The notes: generated by a model not told the origin, from the letters alone. 64,000 nucleotides of DNA from Streptococcus cristatus (GCF_003943465.1 NZ_RJPR01000003.1:95677-159676); one strand, 5' to 3'. Positions 47,476 to 57,008 are shown, numbered from the stretch's first letter. Numbers and translations are program-made.

Positions 47476-48370
47476 GTTTTTGTACTCTCAAGATTTAAGT
47501 AACTGTACAACAATCATAAAAAATAATCATATGTCTCATTCGTTTTTGTACTCTCAAGATTTAAGTAACTGTACAACATTTAGGCGTATAAGGGCCGAAG
47601 TAGTTCAGTTTTTGTACTCTCAAGATTTAAGTAACTGTACAACTGTTTCTCAAAACAGAGTCAGCGACATTGAGTTTTTGTACTCTCAAGATTTAAGTAA
47701 CTGTACAACAGTGTTGTCATAAAATCAATAACATCAAGAGTTTTTGTACTCTCAAGATTTAAGTAACTGTACAACGGAGGAGACTATGGCACAGCGGAGG
47801 ATGTTGTTTTTGTACTCTCAAGATTTAAGTAACTGTACAACCCTGTTCTTTACTCATAAAGTTTTGGTTCCGTTTTTGTACTCTCAAGATTTAAGTAACT
47901 GTACAACTTTTCTCCCGTAAATCTTCATTCTCGGATTGTTTTTGTACTCTCAAGATTTAAGTAACTGTACAACTAAATTTATTGATTTTATGATCGCTGA
48001 ATAGTTTTTGTACTCTCAAGATTTAAGTAACTGTACAACTACGTGAAGTAGATGTTTCTTAAATCATTCGTTTTTGTACTCTCAAGATTTAAGTAACTGT
48101 ACAACAAACTGTTCCTTTTACAGCCAATGATCCAGGTTTTTGTACTCTCAAGATTTAAGTAACTGTACAACGATTTCTCAGGATTCTATATTGCTTTCAG
48201 AGTTTTTGTACTCTCAAGATTTAAGTAACTGTACAACCCACATCAGAAATAATCCCTTTTTTCTTTTGTTTTTGTACTCTCAAGATTTAAGTAACTGTAC
48301 AACCATCTTGCCTTGCGTGTTGACTGTAGCTTTTGTTTTTGTACTCTCAAGATTTAAGTAACTGTACAAC
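47476..48370 (+). CRISPR. Type II-A CRISPR array, 14 repeats and 13 spacers
   Basis: Fourteen copies of a 36-bp repeat begin GTTTTTGTACTCTC and end AGTAACTGTACAAC. The repeat equals the S. thermophilus CRISPR1 repeat as I know it. Repeat starts are 47476, 47542, 47608, 47674, 47740, 47806, 47872, 47938, 48004, 48070, 48136, 48202, 48268 and 48335. Spacers are 30 nt, except the last, which is 31 nt. All repeats, including the trailer-end one, read as identical. Transcription runs left to right from the leader promoter, so new spacers enter next to 47476. Confidence 0.98.
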
Positions 48371-48505
48371 AGAAGAAAACTAAGCGGGCTTGGTACTGGT
48401 CTCATAAAATTGATTTTTATCTTGACAAACTTATTACTGGGAACAAGCAATGTTGTAGATGGTTCTGGAAGAATTCGAAAGTTAAGATTAGAAGGAAAAG
48501 TAATT

Positions 48506-48922
48506 ATGGAAAATTCAAACCAAATATCCCAATGTCAGACTCTTTGGGCTAAAAATAAGTATCTGGTGCTCAGTCATTCCAGTAAGATCTATCTGGAAAT
48601 CCGTCAGTATCTGAAAAGCGATTTGGTGGAAGCAGCACATGTTCAAGACTTGATTGATCAGGCGGTAGCCCTGCCTGAAAATCGCGGTCAGGTCTGCAAT
48701 GCCTTTCAGCATGTTTGGGGCTATTTTAAGAAAAAAGCCAGCCCAGCTGAAAAAGAAAACTTTATGCTATTTTTAGAGCGATACCAAGTAGGTCAGGTGA
48801 AGCAGGAGGTTTTGGTAGAAGCTGTGACAGATTTGCTTAGAAAGTACCCCAATCCCTATCTGCAACAGTCGACCTTGATATTTAGGGATGATGCAGAAGG
48901 CTCGTCCATCAAGGATGACTAG
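48506..48922 (+). CDS. YbgA-like DUF1722 protein
   Basis: This 138-residue protein has the DUF1722/YbgA pattern: CQTLWAKNKYLVLSHS at the start, HVWGYFKKKASPAEK in the middle and LRKYPNPYLQQSTL near the end. ATG48506 is preceded by GAAGGAAAAG and matches the family start. The frame is open further up to 48410 without an SD. Function is unknown. YbgA domains are sometimes fused to DUF523 proteins. It closes the right flank of the CRISPR array, 135 bp after the last repeat. Confidence 0.83.
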   Translation: MENSNQISQCQTLWAKNKYLVLSHSSKIYLEIRQYLKSDLVEAAHVQDLIDQAVALPENRGQVCNAFQHVWGYFKKKASPAEKENFMLFLERYQVGQVKQEVLVEAVTDLLRKYPNPYLQQSTLIFRDDAEGSSIKDD

Positions 48923-48954
48923 CTTTGATCCTCTAGAAGAAGCAATAGATTTTA

Positions 48955-48990
48955 CATCTCCAGTCAAGTAAGGCTGGGGAATTTTTTATT
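48955..48990 (+). terminator. Weak terminator after the DUF1722 gene
   Basis: TCTCCAG and CTGGGGA form a short stem followed by ATTTTTTATTTTT. Confidence 0.5.
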
Positions 48991-49013
48991 TTTAGATAAA
49001 AAATGCTATATGA

Positions 49014-49042
49014 TTGACAAACAAAACAGACAATTGTAGAAT
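49014..49042 (+). promoter_or_regulatory. Promoter of the lipoprotein gene
   Basis: TTGACA (49014-49019), a 17-nt spacer and TAGAAT (49037-49042) lie 40 bp before the ATG. A TATAAT overlaps 5 bp further down. Confidence 0.7.
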
Positions 49043-49082
49043 ATAATTATAAACTACAAATGTAGAAAAAGGAGAAAGCAAT

Positions 49083-49514
49083 ATGACTGTTTCGAAAAAA
49101 GCCTTTACTGAAATCTTATCATTAACAGTCGCAGTTTTATTGACTGCTTGTTCAGGCAATGCTAATCAGGGAGGAAATGCTAACTCATCACAAAATACCC
49201 AAAGCCAAACATCACAGCCTGCGCAAGAACAGACTTCTTCATCCAATGCAGGTCAGACCAGCAATCTAAACGGACGCTACCAAGAAACCGACCATGATGG
49301 TGACCAACATGTCCTGGAAATCAATGGTAGGACTGGTACTTGGACTGAAACCGAGATCGACGGCAGTAAGGAAATCAAGCAGGTACAAGTAGATGCTGCT
49401 AACCAAAGACTAATTGTCGGTGACGATGTCAAAAGTTACCGACAAAATGGCAATCAGCTGATTGTGGATGAACTAGATGATGATCCAGACACTCTGACCT
49501 TTACCAAGCAATAA
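49083..49514 (+). CDS. Small putative lipoprotein
   Basis: This 143-residue protein has a short signal peptide ending in the lipobox LLTAC, with Cys23 as the lipidation site. A low-complexity Asn/Gln/Ser/Thr linker covers about 25-62. The compact C-terminal domain (about 63-143) begins LNGRYQETDHDGDQHVLEI and is acidic, probably all-beta. It should be tethered to the outer face of the membrane. I do not recognise a specific function. AAAGGAG serves as SD, and it is monocistronic. Confidence 0.8.
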   Translation: MTVSKKAFTEILSLTVAVLLTACSGNANQGGNANSSQNTQSQTSQPAQEQTSSSNAGQTSNLNGRYQETDHDGDQHVLEINGRTGTWTETEIDGSKEIKQVQVDAANQRLIVGDDVKSYRQNGNQLIVDELDDDPDTLTFTKQ

Positions 49515-49579
49515 GGCGATTTTCAATCTGCTCTGGGAAAGAGAAAGTGCAGGTCAGATAGCGGTCGAAACCTAGAGAA

Positions 49580-49631
49580 AAGAAACAAGGCAAGCTTCGG
49601 TATATGAACTGAAGCCCTTGTTTCTTTTTAT
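49580..49631 (+). terminator. Terminator after the lipoprotein gene
   Basis: AAGAAACAAGG (49580-49590) pairs with CCTTGTTTCTT (49616-49626), enclosing an inner GCTTCGG/CTGAAGC stem, and is followed by TTTATTTT. A second copy of A-runs upstream makes it likely to be efficient. Confidence 0.75.
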
Positions 49632-49785
49632 TTTATGAATTTCTTTCAAGGAATGTTTCTTATTTAGGGAATCGCTATACGACTTAGTGATTTTCGCCTG
49701 AATCTAGTCATTATTAGTCTCATATGTTTTTCTAGCTTGCTTCTTTATGATATAATGATCTTTAATATCTCAAAGGAGGACAGCT

Positions 49786-50847
49786 TTGTTTTTAGCTTTT
49801 AAAGAGATTGTCTACAGCCGTGGACGCTATCGTTTAGTGGTTGCTGTGGTCTTTCTCATTACCTATATGGTTTTCTTTTTATCTAGTCTTTCCGTCGGTT
49901 TGGCTAGGCTCAATCGCTTGGCTCTGGACCAATGGCAGGCTGAGTCAATCGTCTTGTCAGAGTATGCCAATAAGAATCTGGTTGCGTCGACTCTCAAGGA
50001 AGAGGAGTATAGTAGCCTGCTTCAAGGGGACTCAATCGCAGCTTTGGGACAGACGGCAGCAGTGGCCAATTATGAAGATGGGACTGATAAACTCAATGCT
50101 CAGGTTTTCGGTCTTTCTTGGGATAGTTTTCTGGCACCAGATATTATTGAGGGACGTCCTGTTGAGAATGCTCATGAAGTCATTGCGGATAAGCGCCTGC
50201 AGCAAAAAGGTCTAAAACTAGGCGATCAGCTTCAGCTCAATGGCAGTGAGCGCCTCTATCAGGTTGTTGGTTTCACAGAGGATAATACCTTCTTTACGCA
50301 ACCTGTAATTTTTATGGATCTAGATGATTTCAGGGAATTAAAGTACGGCTCTAGTCAGGTTAAGAATATCAGCGCACTTGTGGTCAAAGATAGTCAAAAA
50401 ATTGAAGAAACAGGGCTCAGTCAGCTTTCTATGAGTGATTTTATAGAAAATATCCCTGGTTATCAGCCTCAGGTTCTGACTTTTTCCTTTATGATTGGGG
50501 CCATGGTTCTGATTACCTTTTTAGTATTGGGGATTTTCATGTACATTATCACCATTCAGAAGACTCAACTTTACGGTATTATGCGGGCCCAAGGGATTGC
50601 CAGTGGGAAGATTATTGCTTCTATTTTCTGGCAGATTTTCATCCTATCCACTCTGGGAATCAGCTTAGCTGTCTTGGCTCTATTGGGAACCCAGCTAGTC
50701 TTGCCGGCTTCTATGCCTTTTTACAGTGACTGGCGATCCTATGCTGGTTTAATTATCCTCATTATTTCCATGTCACTGGCTGGCGGACTTTTGTCCATTC
50801 ATCGGGTTCTGAAAATTGACCCTATCACAGCGATTGGAGGTGAGTAA
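49786..50847 (+). CDS. hrtB: HrtB-like ABC exporter permease
   Basis: This 353-residue FtsX/MacB-type permease has one N-terminal helix (about 18-40), a long extracytoplasmic domain (about 45-225) and three C-terminal helices. The N-terminal FLAFKEIVYSRGRYR and the block DQWQAESIVLSEYANKNL resemble HrtB, the permease of haem exporters in lactococci and staphylococci. The start is TTG49786, with AAAGGAGGA 5 bp upstream. The ATG of the ATPase gene follows its stop directly. Haem as substrate is inferred from similarity only. Confidence 0.78.
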   Translation: MFLAFKEIVYSRGRYRLVVAVVFLITYMVFFLSSLSVGLARLNRLALDQWQAESIVLSEYANKNLVASTLKEEEYSSLLQGDSIAALGQTAAVANYEDGTDKLNAQVFGLSWDSFLAPDIIEGRPVENAHEVIADKRLQQKGLKLGDQLQLNGSERLYQVVGFTEDNTFFTQPVIFMDLDDFRELKYGSSQVKNISALVVKDSQKIEETGLSQLSMSDFIENIPGYQPQVLTFSFMIGAMVLITFLVLGIFMYIITIQKTQLYGIMRAQGIASGKIIASIFWQIFILSTLGISLAVLALLGTQLVLPASMPFYSDWRSYAGLIILIISMSLAGGLLSIHRVLKIDPITAIGGE

Positions 50848-51513
50848 ATGTCAATCATAGAACTAAAAGGGGTTACAAAAGAATATGGTCAGGGACATAC
50901 GCTGGTTCAAGCCCTGAAACCAACTGATTTCCAACTGGAAGCGGGGCAATTTGTAGCTATTATTGGGCCATCAGGCTCGGGTAAAACAACTTTTCTGACC
51001 TTGCTCGGGCATTTGCAAACTCCCTCAAAAGGACAGATTCTGCTGCATGGGAAAGATACTTCCCAGCTTAAGGAAAAGGAACGGGCTGCTATACGCTTCA
51101 ATGATTTTGGCTTTATTTTGCAGGCCTCCAATCTCATACCTTTTTTGAAAATCGAAGACCAGTTCCAGCTGATTGACCGCTTATCTAAAAAGGAAAGGAC
51201 GGATCTAGACAGTCTGATTGAGTTGCTAGATTTAAAAGGAACTCTCAAGCAGTATCCCAAAGAATTGTCCGGTGGGGAACGGCAGCGAGCTGCTATCGCC
51301 CGAGCGCTTTACAACAGCCCAGATATCATCTTGGCTGATGAGCCGACAGCTAGTCTGGATACGGAGCGGGCTAAGCGCGTGGTCCATCTGCTCAAAGAAG
51401 TGACTCAAAAATTCAACAAGAGCGTGGTCATGATTACCCATGATACCCGCTTGCTAGACGAGGTTGACAAGGTCTATGAGATGCAAGACGGAGTGCTGAC
51501 TCAAGTTCGATGA
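50848..51513 (+). CDS. hrtA: HrtA-like ABC exporter ATPase
   Basis: This 221-residue MacB/LolD-class ATPase has Walker A GPSGSGKTT near 38-46, the signature LSGGERQRAAIARAL near 140, and Walker B IILADEPTASLD. It ends near the H-loop MITHD. It starts at the base after the permease stop, so the two form one exporter. Unlike lactococcal hrtRBA, no TetR-type regulator is adjacent. Confidence 0.82.
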   Translation: MSIIELKGVTKEYGQGHTLVQALKPTDFQLEAGQFVAIIGPSGSGKTTFLTLLGHLQTPSKGQILLHGKDTSQLKEKERAAIRFNDFGFILQASNLIPFLKIEDQFQLIDRLSKKERTDLDSLIELLDLKGTLKQYPKELSGGERQRAAIARALYNSPDIILADEPTASLDTERAKRVVHLLKEVTQKFNKSVVMITHDTRLLDEVDKVYEMQDGVLTQVR

Positions 51514-51603
51514 AGATGTAGCCAAACAAAAAAATAGTTTGGGACAAGGAGAGTGCCACGATTCATGATCAGGCAAATCTTTAGCTGGATTGAATAGATA
51601 ACC

Positions 51604-51640
51604 AAACACGGTTCCATTGTTCAGGAACCGTGTTTCATTT
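51604..51640 (+). terminator. Terminator after hrtBA
   Basis: AAACACGGTTCC (51604-51615) and GGAACCGTGTTT (51624-51635) form a perfect 12-bp stem followed by CATTTTC. It lies between converging units and could serve both. Confidence 0.75.
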
Positions 51641-51644
51641 TCTT

Positions 51645-51806
51645 CGCTTTTTGGTGATTTTCAGGATTTATTTTGGTGGTGCGGGCTTTGTGAAGAAGAA
51701 CCTCCAGCCAGCTACGTTTTTGGATACGCTCTCTGACTTGTCCATTCTTTCAGTTTTCTAGGTATTCGCCTAGATTTTCTGCTTTGATAAACTCTGTGAT
51801 TCCCAT
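51645..51806 (-). pseudogene. Possible decayed small gene downstream of mnmE
   Basis: On the minus strand, ATG51806 comes 1 bp after the mnmE stop and has AGGAAAA as SD. It reads MGITEFIKAENLGEYLEN and then hits TGA. The same frame continues open as KNGQVRERIQKRSWLEVLL and beyond for about 35 codons, with coding-like composition. This looks like a short gene interrupted by one nonsense codon. I cannot name the family. Confidence 0.35.
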
Positions 51807-51807
51807 A

Positions 51808-53181
51808 TTATTTTCCTAGGCAGAATTGGCTGAAGAGCTGGGTGATAAGCTCATCTGGCGCAGCGTCACCAGTGATTTCACCAAGGATTTCCCAAGTGCG
51901 GGTCAGATCGACTTGGAGGAGATCCACAGGCATGCCTAGTTCCAGTCCCTGATTGACGGCTTGCAGGCTTTCAACAGCCTTTTCGATGAGAGAGATGTGA
52001 CGGGCATTGGACAGATAGGTGGCGTCTTGCTCGACAATTCCAGCATTCTCAAAGAAGAGCTGGTTGATGCGATCCTCGATTTTATCAATATTTTGGTTGT
52101 GGAGAACGGATATCTTGATTGCATCTGCTGGCAGCTGGTCTAGTTCAATCTTCTCTTCAAGGTCAGTTTTGTTAAGTAGGACGATGCGATTGCTGTCTTG
52201 GCTGATTTCAAGCAATTGGCGGTCTTGGTCAGTCAGAGGCTCGCTGGCATTGAGAACCAAGAGAACCAAATCAGCTTCCTGTAAGGCTTTTTTAGAGCGC
52301 TCAACGCCAATCTGCTCCACAAGATCATCCGTTTCCCGAATCCCTGCAGTATCAATGAGCTTAAGCGGTACGCCGTTGATATTGACATACTCCTCGATCA
52401 CATCACGAGTTGTTCCCTCGATGTCGGTCACAATGGCCTTGTCCTCACGCAGAAGGTTGTTAAGCAGGCTGGATTTACCAACATTAGGTCGACCGATGAT
52501 GGCAGTGGAAATCCCTTCACGCAGAATCTTGCCGCGTCGCGCAGTTTTGAGAAGATGGGTCAGAAGTTGCTCGAATTCAAGTGTTTTTTCACGAATGATT
52601 TCCGTCGTTGCTTCCTCAACATCGTCGTACTCAGGATAGTCAATATTGACCTCGACCTGAGCCAGTGTGTTGAGGATTTCCTGGCGGGTGCTATTGATAA
52701 GGTCGGAAAGAGAGCCGTCCAGCTGCTTGACAGCATTGTTCATGGCTTTATCGGTCTTGGCCCGGATGATGTCCATGACAGCCTCAGCCTGAGTCAAATC
52801 CACGCGCCCATTGAGAAAGGCCCGCTTGGTAAACTCACCAGGTTCTGCAAGTCTAGCCCCCTCGCGGATAGCCAGCTGCAGGATTTCATTGGTGACCGCA
52901 ATTCCGCCGTGGGTGTTGATCTCGATAATGTCCTCGCGCGTGAAAGTCTTGGGAGAGCGCATGGCCCCGACCATGACCTCGTCTAGAATCTCCTGATTTT
53001 GAGGGTCGATGATATGACCATAGTTGAGTGTGTGGCTGGCCACTTTGCTTAGATCCTTGCCTTTAAAGATTTTTTGTGCAATAGCAAAGCTGTCCGTCCC
53101 GCTTAGTCTGACGATACCGATGGCTCCTTCCCCAAGAGGGGTCGAAATCGCAGCGATGGTATCAAATTCTCGTGTTATCAT
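51808..53181 (-). CDS. mnmE: tRNA modification GTPase MnmE (TrmE)
   Basis: This 457-residue protein works with MnmG to make the 5-substituted wobble uridine of several tRNAs. The N-terminal tetrahydrofolate-binding domain ([15 protein letters not shown]) is followed by helices and an inserted G domain. The G domain has [30 protein letters not shown] and NKTD. The protein ends in the conserved CLGK, whose Cys is essential. ATG53181 ([14 protein letters not shown]) with AAAGGATATAC upstream gives the canonical length. The frame is open for 69 more codons upstream without family similarity. Confidence 0.96.
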   Translation of the reverse strand: MITREFDTIAAISTPLGEGAIGIVRLSGTDSFAIAQKIFKGKDLSKVASHTLNYGHIIDPQNQEILDEVMVGAMRSPKTFTREDIIEINTHGGIAVTNEILQLAIREGARLAEPGEFTKRAFLNGRVDLTQAEAVMDIIRAKTDKAMNNAVKQLDGSLSDLINSTRQEILNTLAQVEVNIDYPEYDDVEEATTEIIREKTLEFEQLLTHLLKTARRGKILREGISTAIIGRPNVGKSSLLNNLLREDKAIVTDIEGTTRDVIEEYVNINGVPLKLIDTAGIRETDDLVEQIGVERSKKALQEADLVLLVLNASEPLTDQDRQLLEISQDSNRIVLLNKTDLEEKIELDQLPADAIKISVLHNQNIDKIEDRINQLFFENAGIVEQDATYLSNARHISLIEKAVESLQAVNQGLELGMPVDLLQVDLTRTWEILGEITGDAAPDELITQLFSQFCLGK

Positions 53182-53422
53182 GTATATCCTTTCAAATGGC
53201 TTATATAACAAGCTTTTTCTAATATTCCGCCCAAAATTCACCCAAAAAGTTTTTGAGACTTGTGCATCATTTTGTCCTTGCTTTGCATTGATTAATAAGT
53301 ATAGTGGGAAAGTGGTAGTTAAATCCTTGTGCCTTAGTAAAATGAGATTGATGGCTAGAGTTTCTTCCTTGATTTTACCAATATTCATAAAAGAAAAACA
53401 GCTGTCGGGTAGGAAATTTATG

Positions 53423-54040
53423 TTATTCTAGACCTGTTCCTATCTTGCTAGTCAGTAGGAAAGAACCGTCTTCGTTTTTTGAAAAAGTTAGGATGACGGC
53501 TTGATATTTGCTCCCTCCTGGTAAGTAGGTGATGGTTTTTAATTCAGAGCCGCTGACAGTGGAAGTGGTTTCGTCAGTTGGTTTGCCGTGGTCGCGAATG
53601 ACGTCGTCGTATTTTGTTCCGCCTGCACCTTTTTTCAAAATATCGCCCTCTTTGAGTGCATCAAATTCTGCTTTTGTCCATGTAAACGTCGTACTTTCTT
53701 CTTTTTCCTTCTCTTCTTCTCTTTCTGACGAATCAATATAGGAACGATAAGAGCTCGAAAGAGTATCAAACCTTTTTCCCATTTCATTGAACATACGGGA
53801 ATAGAATGATAGAGTGACCAGTGCTATAATTAAGGAGAAAAAGGAAATGACAGAGCCAATTATAGCCAAAGTTTTCGGTTTCTTTTGGTTAATAATGAGA
53901 CCGATAATAGCAAGGATAAGAGCAATAGTACCGATAAAAAAAGATAGATAATTGATGATTGGTATCCAGGAGCCAAGTAAAGCGATTGCTCCAAAGACAA
54001 TGGCTAAAATACCTAAAACTTTATTTTCTTGCTGCATCAT
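53423..54040 (-). CDS. Membrane-anchored DUF3862-like protein
   Basis: This 205-residue protein has an N-terminal part with three hydrophobic segments (about 8-30, 33-50, 60-80; DUF4190-like), a charged linker rich in Glu/Lys (about 105-118) and a C-terminal domain. That domain begins [16 protein letters not shown], which resembles DUF3862/BLIP-like repeats of streptococcal surface proteins. The C-terminal domain is probably outside the cell. AGGAGGTTGTT precedes two adjacent ATG codons (54040 and 54037), and either may be used. It is not an obvious partner of mnmE. Confidence 0.75.
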   Translation of the reverse strand: MMQQENKVLGILAIVFGAIALLGSWIPIINYLSFFIGTIALILAIIGLIINQKKPKTLAIIGSVISFFSLIIALVTLSFYSRMFNEMGKRFDTLSSSYRSYIDSSEREEEKEKEESTTFTWTKAEFDALKEGDILKKGAGGTKYDDVIRDHGKPTDETTSTVSGSELKTITYLPGGSKYQAVILTFSKNEDGSFLLTSKIGTGLE

Positions 54041-54266
54041 AACAACCTCCTCAGATTTTCTATAGCTTACTACTTGAAATATGTATTTCTTTTAGTAATT
54101 TGCCTATCTTCATTGTAGCGTAAAATAGAACTAGGAGCAAGATTTTAAGGAGATTTTCGTGAAATGGAGCACTGTTAAAGTGCGATGAACCGTTTAAAGA
54201 GCTGAAAACACTTTCAAATTTCAAAGAATTGTGATATACTAAACACAGTTGATTTGAGGAGGTGCT

Positions 54267-54944
54267 ATGGAAACTCTAAAGAAACTAGCAGGCATCAAGG
54301 CTGCTGAATTTGTCGAAGACGGGATGGTGGTCGGTCTGGGAACAGGTTCGACTGCTTACTATTTTGTCGAGGAAATTGGTCGACGTATCAAAGAGGAAGG
54401 CTTGCAGATTACTGCAGTCACCACCTCTAGCGTGACTAGCAAGCAAGCAGAAGGCTTGGGCATTCCGCTGAAATCCATTGATGAAGTGGATCAGGTCGAT
54501 GTGACCGTTGATGGAGCTGATGAAGTGGATCCTCAGTTCAACGGCATCAAAGGCGGAGGCGGAGCCCTGCTGATGGAGAAAGTTGTTGCGACACCTACCA
54601 AGGACTATATCTGGGTGGTTGATGAAAGCAAATTGGTTCAAAAGCTAGGTGCTTTCAAGCTGCCAGTCGAAGTAGTGCAATATGGTGCAGACCAAGTTTT
54701 CCGTCGTTTTGTAGAGGCAGGCTACAAGCCAAGTTTCCGTGAAAAAAATGGCAAACGTTTTATCACGGATATGCAGAATTTCATTATTGATCTAGATTTA
54801 GGTGTAATCGAAAATCCAGTCGAATTTGGCCGAGAATTAGATCATATCGTGGGCGTTGTTGAGCACGGCCTTTTCGCACAAATGGTCAACAAGGTGATCG
54901 TCGCTGGTCAAGGTGGCGTAAACATTTTAGAAGCAAATAACTAG
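54267..54944 (+). CDS. rpiA: Ribose-5-phosphate isomerase A
   Basis: This 225-residue enzyme interconverts ribose-5-phosphate and ribulose-5-phosphate. [22 protein letters not shown] and [12 protein letters not shown] are the phosphate/catalytic loops, and the Asp and Lys of the active site are present. It heads an operon with deoB and punA that recycles nucleosides into ribose phosphates. GAGGAGG precedes the ATG and a TGATATACT extended -10 ends at 54240. Confidence 0.96.
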   Translation: METLKKLAGIKAAEFVEDGMVVGLGTGSTAYYFVEEIGRRIKEEGLQITAVTTSSVTSKQAEGLGIPLKSIDEVDQVDVTVDGADEVDPQFNGIKGGGGALLMEKVVATPTKDYIWVVDESKLVQKLGAFKLPVEVVQYGADQVFRRFVEAGYKPSFREKNGKRFITDMQNFIIDLDLGVIENPVEFGRELDHIVGVVEHGLFAQMVNKVIVAGQGGVNILEANN

Positions 54945-54957
54945 AAAAGAGGTTTTC

Positions 54958-56169
54958 ATGTCAAAATTTAATCGTATTCACTTAGTCGTTATGGACTCAG
55001 TCGGAATTGGGGCGGCACCAGATGCTAACAATTTTGTTAATGCAGGGGTGCCAGATGGAGCTTCCGATACGCTGGGACATATTTCTAAAGCAGTCGGTCT
55101 AGATGTGCCAAATATGGCTAAGCTGGGCTTGGGCAATATCGAGCGTGAGCAAGCCTTGAAAACTGTACCAGCTGAGGAAAATCCAAGTGGTTACTATACT
55201 AAATTGGAAGAAGTTTCTTTAGGTAAAGACACCATGACAGGCCACTGGGAAATCATGGGTCTGAACATTACTGAGCCTTTTGATACTTTCTGGAACGGCT
55301 TCCCAGAGGAAATCTTGACTAAAATTGAAGAATTTTCTGGCCGTAAAGTTATTCGTGAGGCGAACAAACCTTATTCTGGCACGGCAGTTATTGACGACTT
55401 CGGGCCTCGTCAGATGGAAACTGGCGAATTGATTATCTATACTTCTGCAGATCCAGTGCTTCAAATCGCGGCTCATGAGGAGATTATTCCTTTAGATGAG
55501 CTCTATCGTATCTGCGAATACGCTCGCTCTATCACCTTGGAACGACCTGCGCTTCTGGGACGGATCATCGCTCGCCCTTATGTGGGTGAGCCAGGTAACT
55601 TCACTCGTACAGCCAATCGCCATGACTATGCAGTTTCTCCATTTGAGCCAACTGTTTTGGACAAGCTCAATGAAGCTGGTATTGATACTTATTCAGTTGG
55701 TAAGATTAACGACATCTTCAACGGTGCAGGTATCAACCACGACATGGGCCACAACCAGTCCAATAATCATGGTGTAGACAATTTGGTCAAGGCTATTCAG
55801 TCTGAGGATTTCAAGTATGGCTTCTCATTTACCAACTTGGTAGACTTCGATGCTCTTTATGGTCACCGTCGTGATCCGCATGGCTACCGTGATTGTCTGC
55901 AAGAGTTTGACGCTCGCTTGCCAGAAATCATTGAAAACATGCGTGAAGACGACTTACTCATGATTACTGCTGACCACGGTAATGACCCGACCTATGCTGG
56001 GACAGACCACACTCGTGAGTACATTCCGCTCTTGGTCTTTGGTAAATCCCTCAAGGGGAATGGTCACTTGCCTGTCGGACATTTTTCGGATATTTCAGCA
56101 ACCATCGCTGACAATTTCGGTGTCGACAAGGCCATGATTGGTGAAAGCTTCTTGGACAAATTGGTATAA
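54958..56169 (+). CDS. deoB: Phosphopentomutase
   Basis: This 403-residue alkaline-phosphatase-fold enzyme converts (deoxy)ribose-1-phosphate to the 5-phosphate. Metal-site motifs are [12 protein letters not shown] at the N-terminus, [12 protein letters not shown] with the phospho-Thr, and [17 protein letters not shown] near the C-terminus. It lies 13 bp after rpiA and 26 bp before punA, linking nucleoside phosphorolysis to the pentose pathway. Confidence 0.97.
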   Translation: MSKFNRIHLVVMDSVGIGAAPDANNFVNAGVPDGASDTLGHISKAVGLDVPNMAKLGLGNIEREQALKTVPAEENPSGYYTKLEEVSLGKDTMTGHWEIMGLNITEPFDTFWNGFPEEILTKIEEFSGRKVIREANKPYSGTAVIDDFGPRQMETGELIIYTSADPVLQIAAHEEIIPLDELYRICEYARSITLERPALLGRIIARPYVGEPGNFTRTANRHDYAVSPFEPTVLDKLNEAGIDTYSVGKINDIFNGAGINHDMGHNQSNNHGVDNLVKAIQSEDFKYGFSFTNLVDFDALYGHRRDPHGYRDCLQEFDARLPEIIENMREDDLLMITADHGNDPTYAGTDHTREYIPLLVFGKSLKGNGHLPVGHFSDISATIADNFGVDKAMIGESFLDKLV

Positions 56170-56195
56170 GCGTAAGAGAGTGAGGAAAATATTTT

Positions 56196-57008
56196 ATGAC
56201 AACATTATCTGAGAAAATCAAAGAAACGGCCGCCTTTCTGAAAGAAAAAGGCATGACAGAACCTGAGTTTGGCTTGATTCTGGGATCTGGTTTGGGAGAA
56301 TTGGCTTCTGAAATTGAAAATGCTGTTAGTCTTGACTATGCGGACATTCCAAACTGGGGTCGCTCAACTGTCGTTGGTCACGCTGGGAAATTAGTCTATG
56401 GAGACTTGGCAGGCCGCAAAGTTTTGGCACTGCAAGGCCGTTTCCATTTCTATGAAGGAAATCCTTTAGAAATCGTTACTTTCCCAGTGCGTGTGATGAA
56501 GGCTCTCGGTGCGACAGGTGTTATTGTGACCAATGCTGCCGGTGGTATCGGTTATGGCCCTGGTACGCTTATGGCCATCACTGACCATATCAACATGACA
56601 GGTCAAAATCCTTTGATCGGTGAAAACTTGGATGAATTTGGTCCACGTTTTCCTGATATGTCTAAATCTTATACACCAGAATATCGTGCAACTGCTCATC
56701 AAGTCGCTGATAAGCTTGGCATTAAGCTGGATGACGGTGTCTATATTGGTGTTACCGGTCCAACTTACGAAACACCAGCAGAAATCCGTGCTTATAAGAC
56801 GCTCGGAGCAGATGCAGTTGGCATGTCTACTGTTCCCGAAGTGATCGTGGCTGCCCATTCAGGCTTGAAAGTTCTCGGAATTTCATGCATTACCAATCAT
56901 GCTGCTGGATTCCAAGAAGAGCTTAATCACGAGGAAGTGGTTGAAGTGACAGAGCGTGTCAAAGGTGATTTCAAACGACTACTTAAAGCCATTCTTGCTG
57001 AATTGTAA
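56196..57008 (+). CDS. punA: Purine nucleoside phosphorylase I (trimeric type)
   Basis: This 270-residue enzyme phosphorolyses inosine/guanosine to the free base and ribose-1-phosphate. It has the trimeric PNP signature: GLILGSGLGELA, GRSTVVGHAGKLVYG, NAAGGIGYG, MSTVPEVIVAAH and CITNHAAG. It is the last gene of rpiA-deoB-punA. Confidence 0.95.
   Translation: MTTLSEKIKETAAFLKEKGMTEPEFGLILGSGLGELASEIENAVSLDYADIPNWGRSTVVGHAGKLVYGDLAGRKVLALQGRFHFYEGNPLEIVTFPVRVMKALGATGVIVTNAAGGIGYGPGTLMAITDHINMTGQNPLIGENLDEFGPRFPDMSKSYTPEYRATAHQVADKLGIKLDDGVYIGVTGPTYETPAEIRAYKTLGADAVGMSTVPEVIVAAHSGLKVLGISCITNHAAGFQEELNHEEVVEVTERVKGDFKRLLKAILAEL

Noticed and set aside
47408..47722. Plus-strand open frame of 104 codons across the leader and first CRISPR repeats
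   Set aside because: It is made of the repeated repeat translation (FLYSQDLSNCTT) and is an artefact of the array. The same applies to the frame at 48140-48361.
41564..48370. CRISPR locus as a wholly new system
   Set aside because: Repeat, tracrRNA, Cas proteins and gene order match the known S. thermophilus CRISPR1 type II-A system. Only details are unusual.
48423..48428. TTGACA after the CRISPR array as a promoter for the DUF1722 gene
   Set aside because: No acceptable -10 box at 16-18 bp spacing.
53182..53388. N-terminal extension of mnmE
   Set aside because: The 69 extra residues lack similarity to the family, and ATG53181 has a good SD and gives the standard 457 residues.
54150..54190. 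Nine-codon ORF (GTG, AAGGAG SD) upstream of rpiA
   Set aside because: Too short, no codon pattern pointing to attenuation and no terminator nearby. Probably chance.
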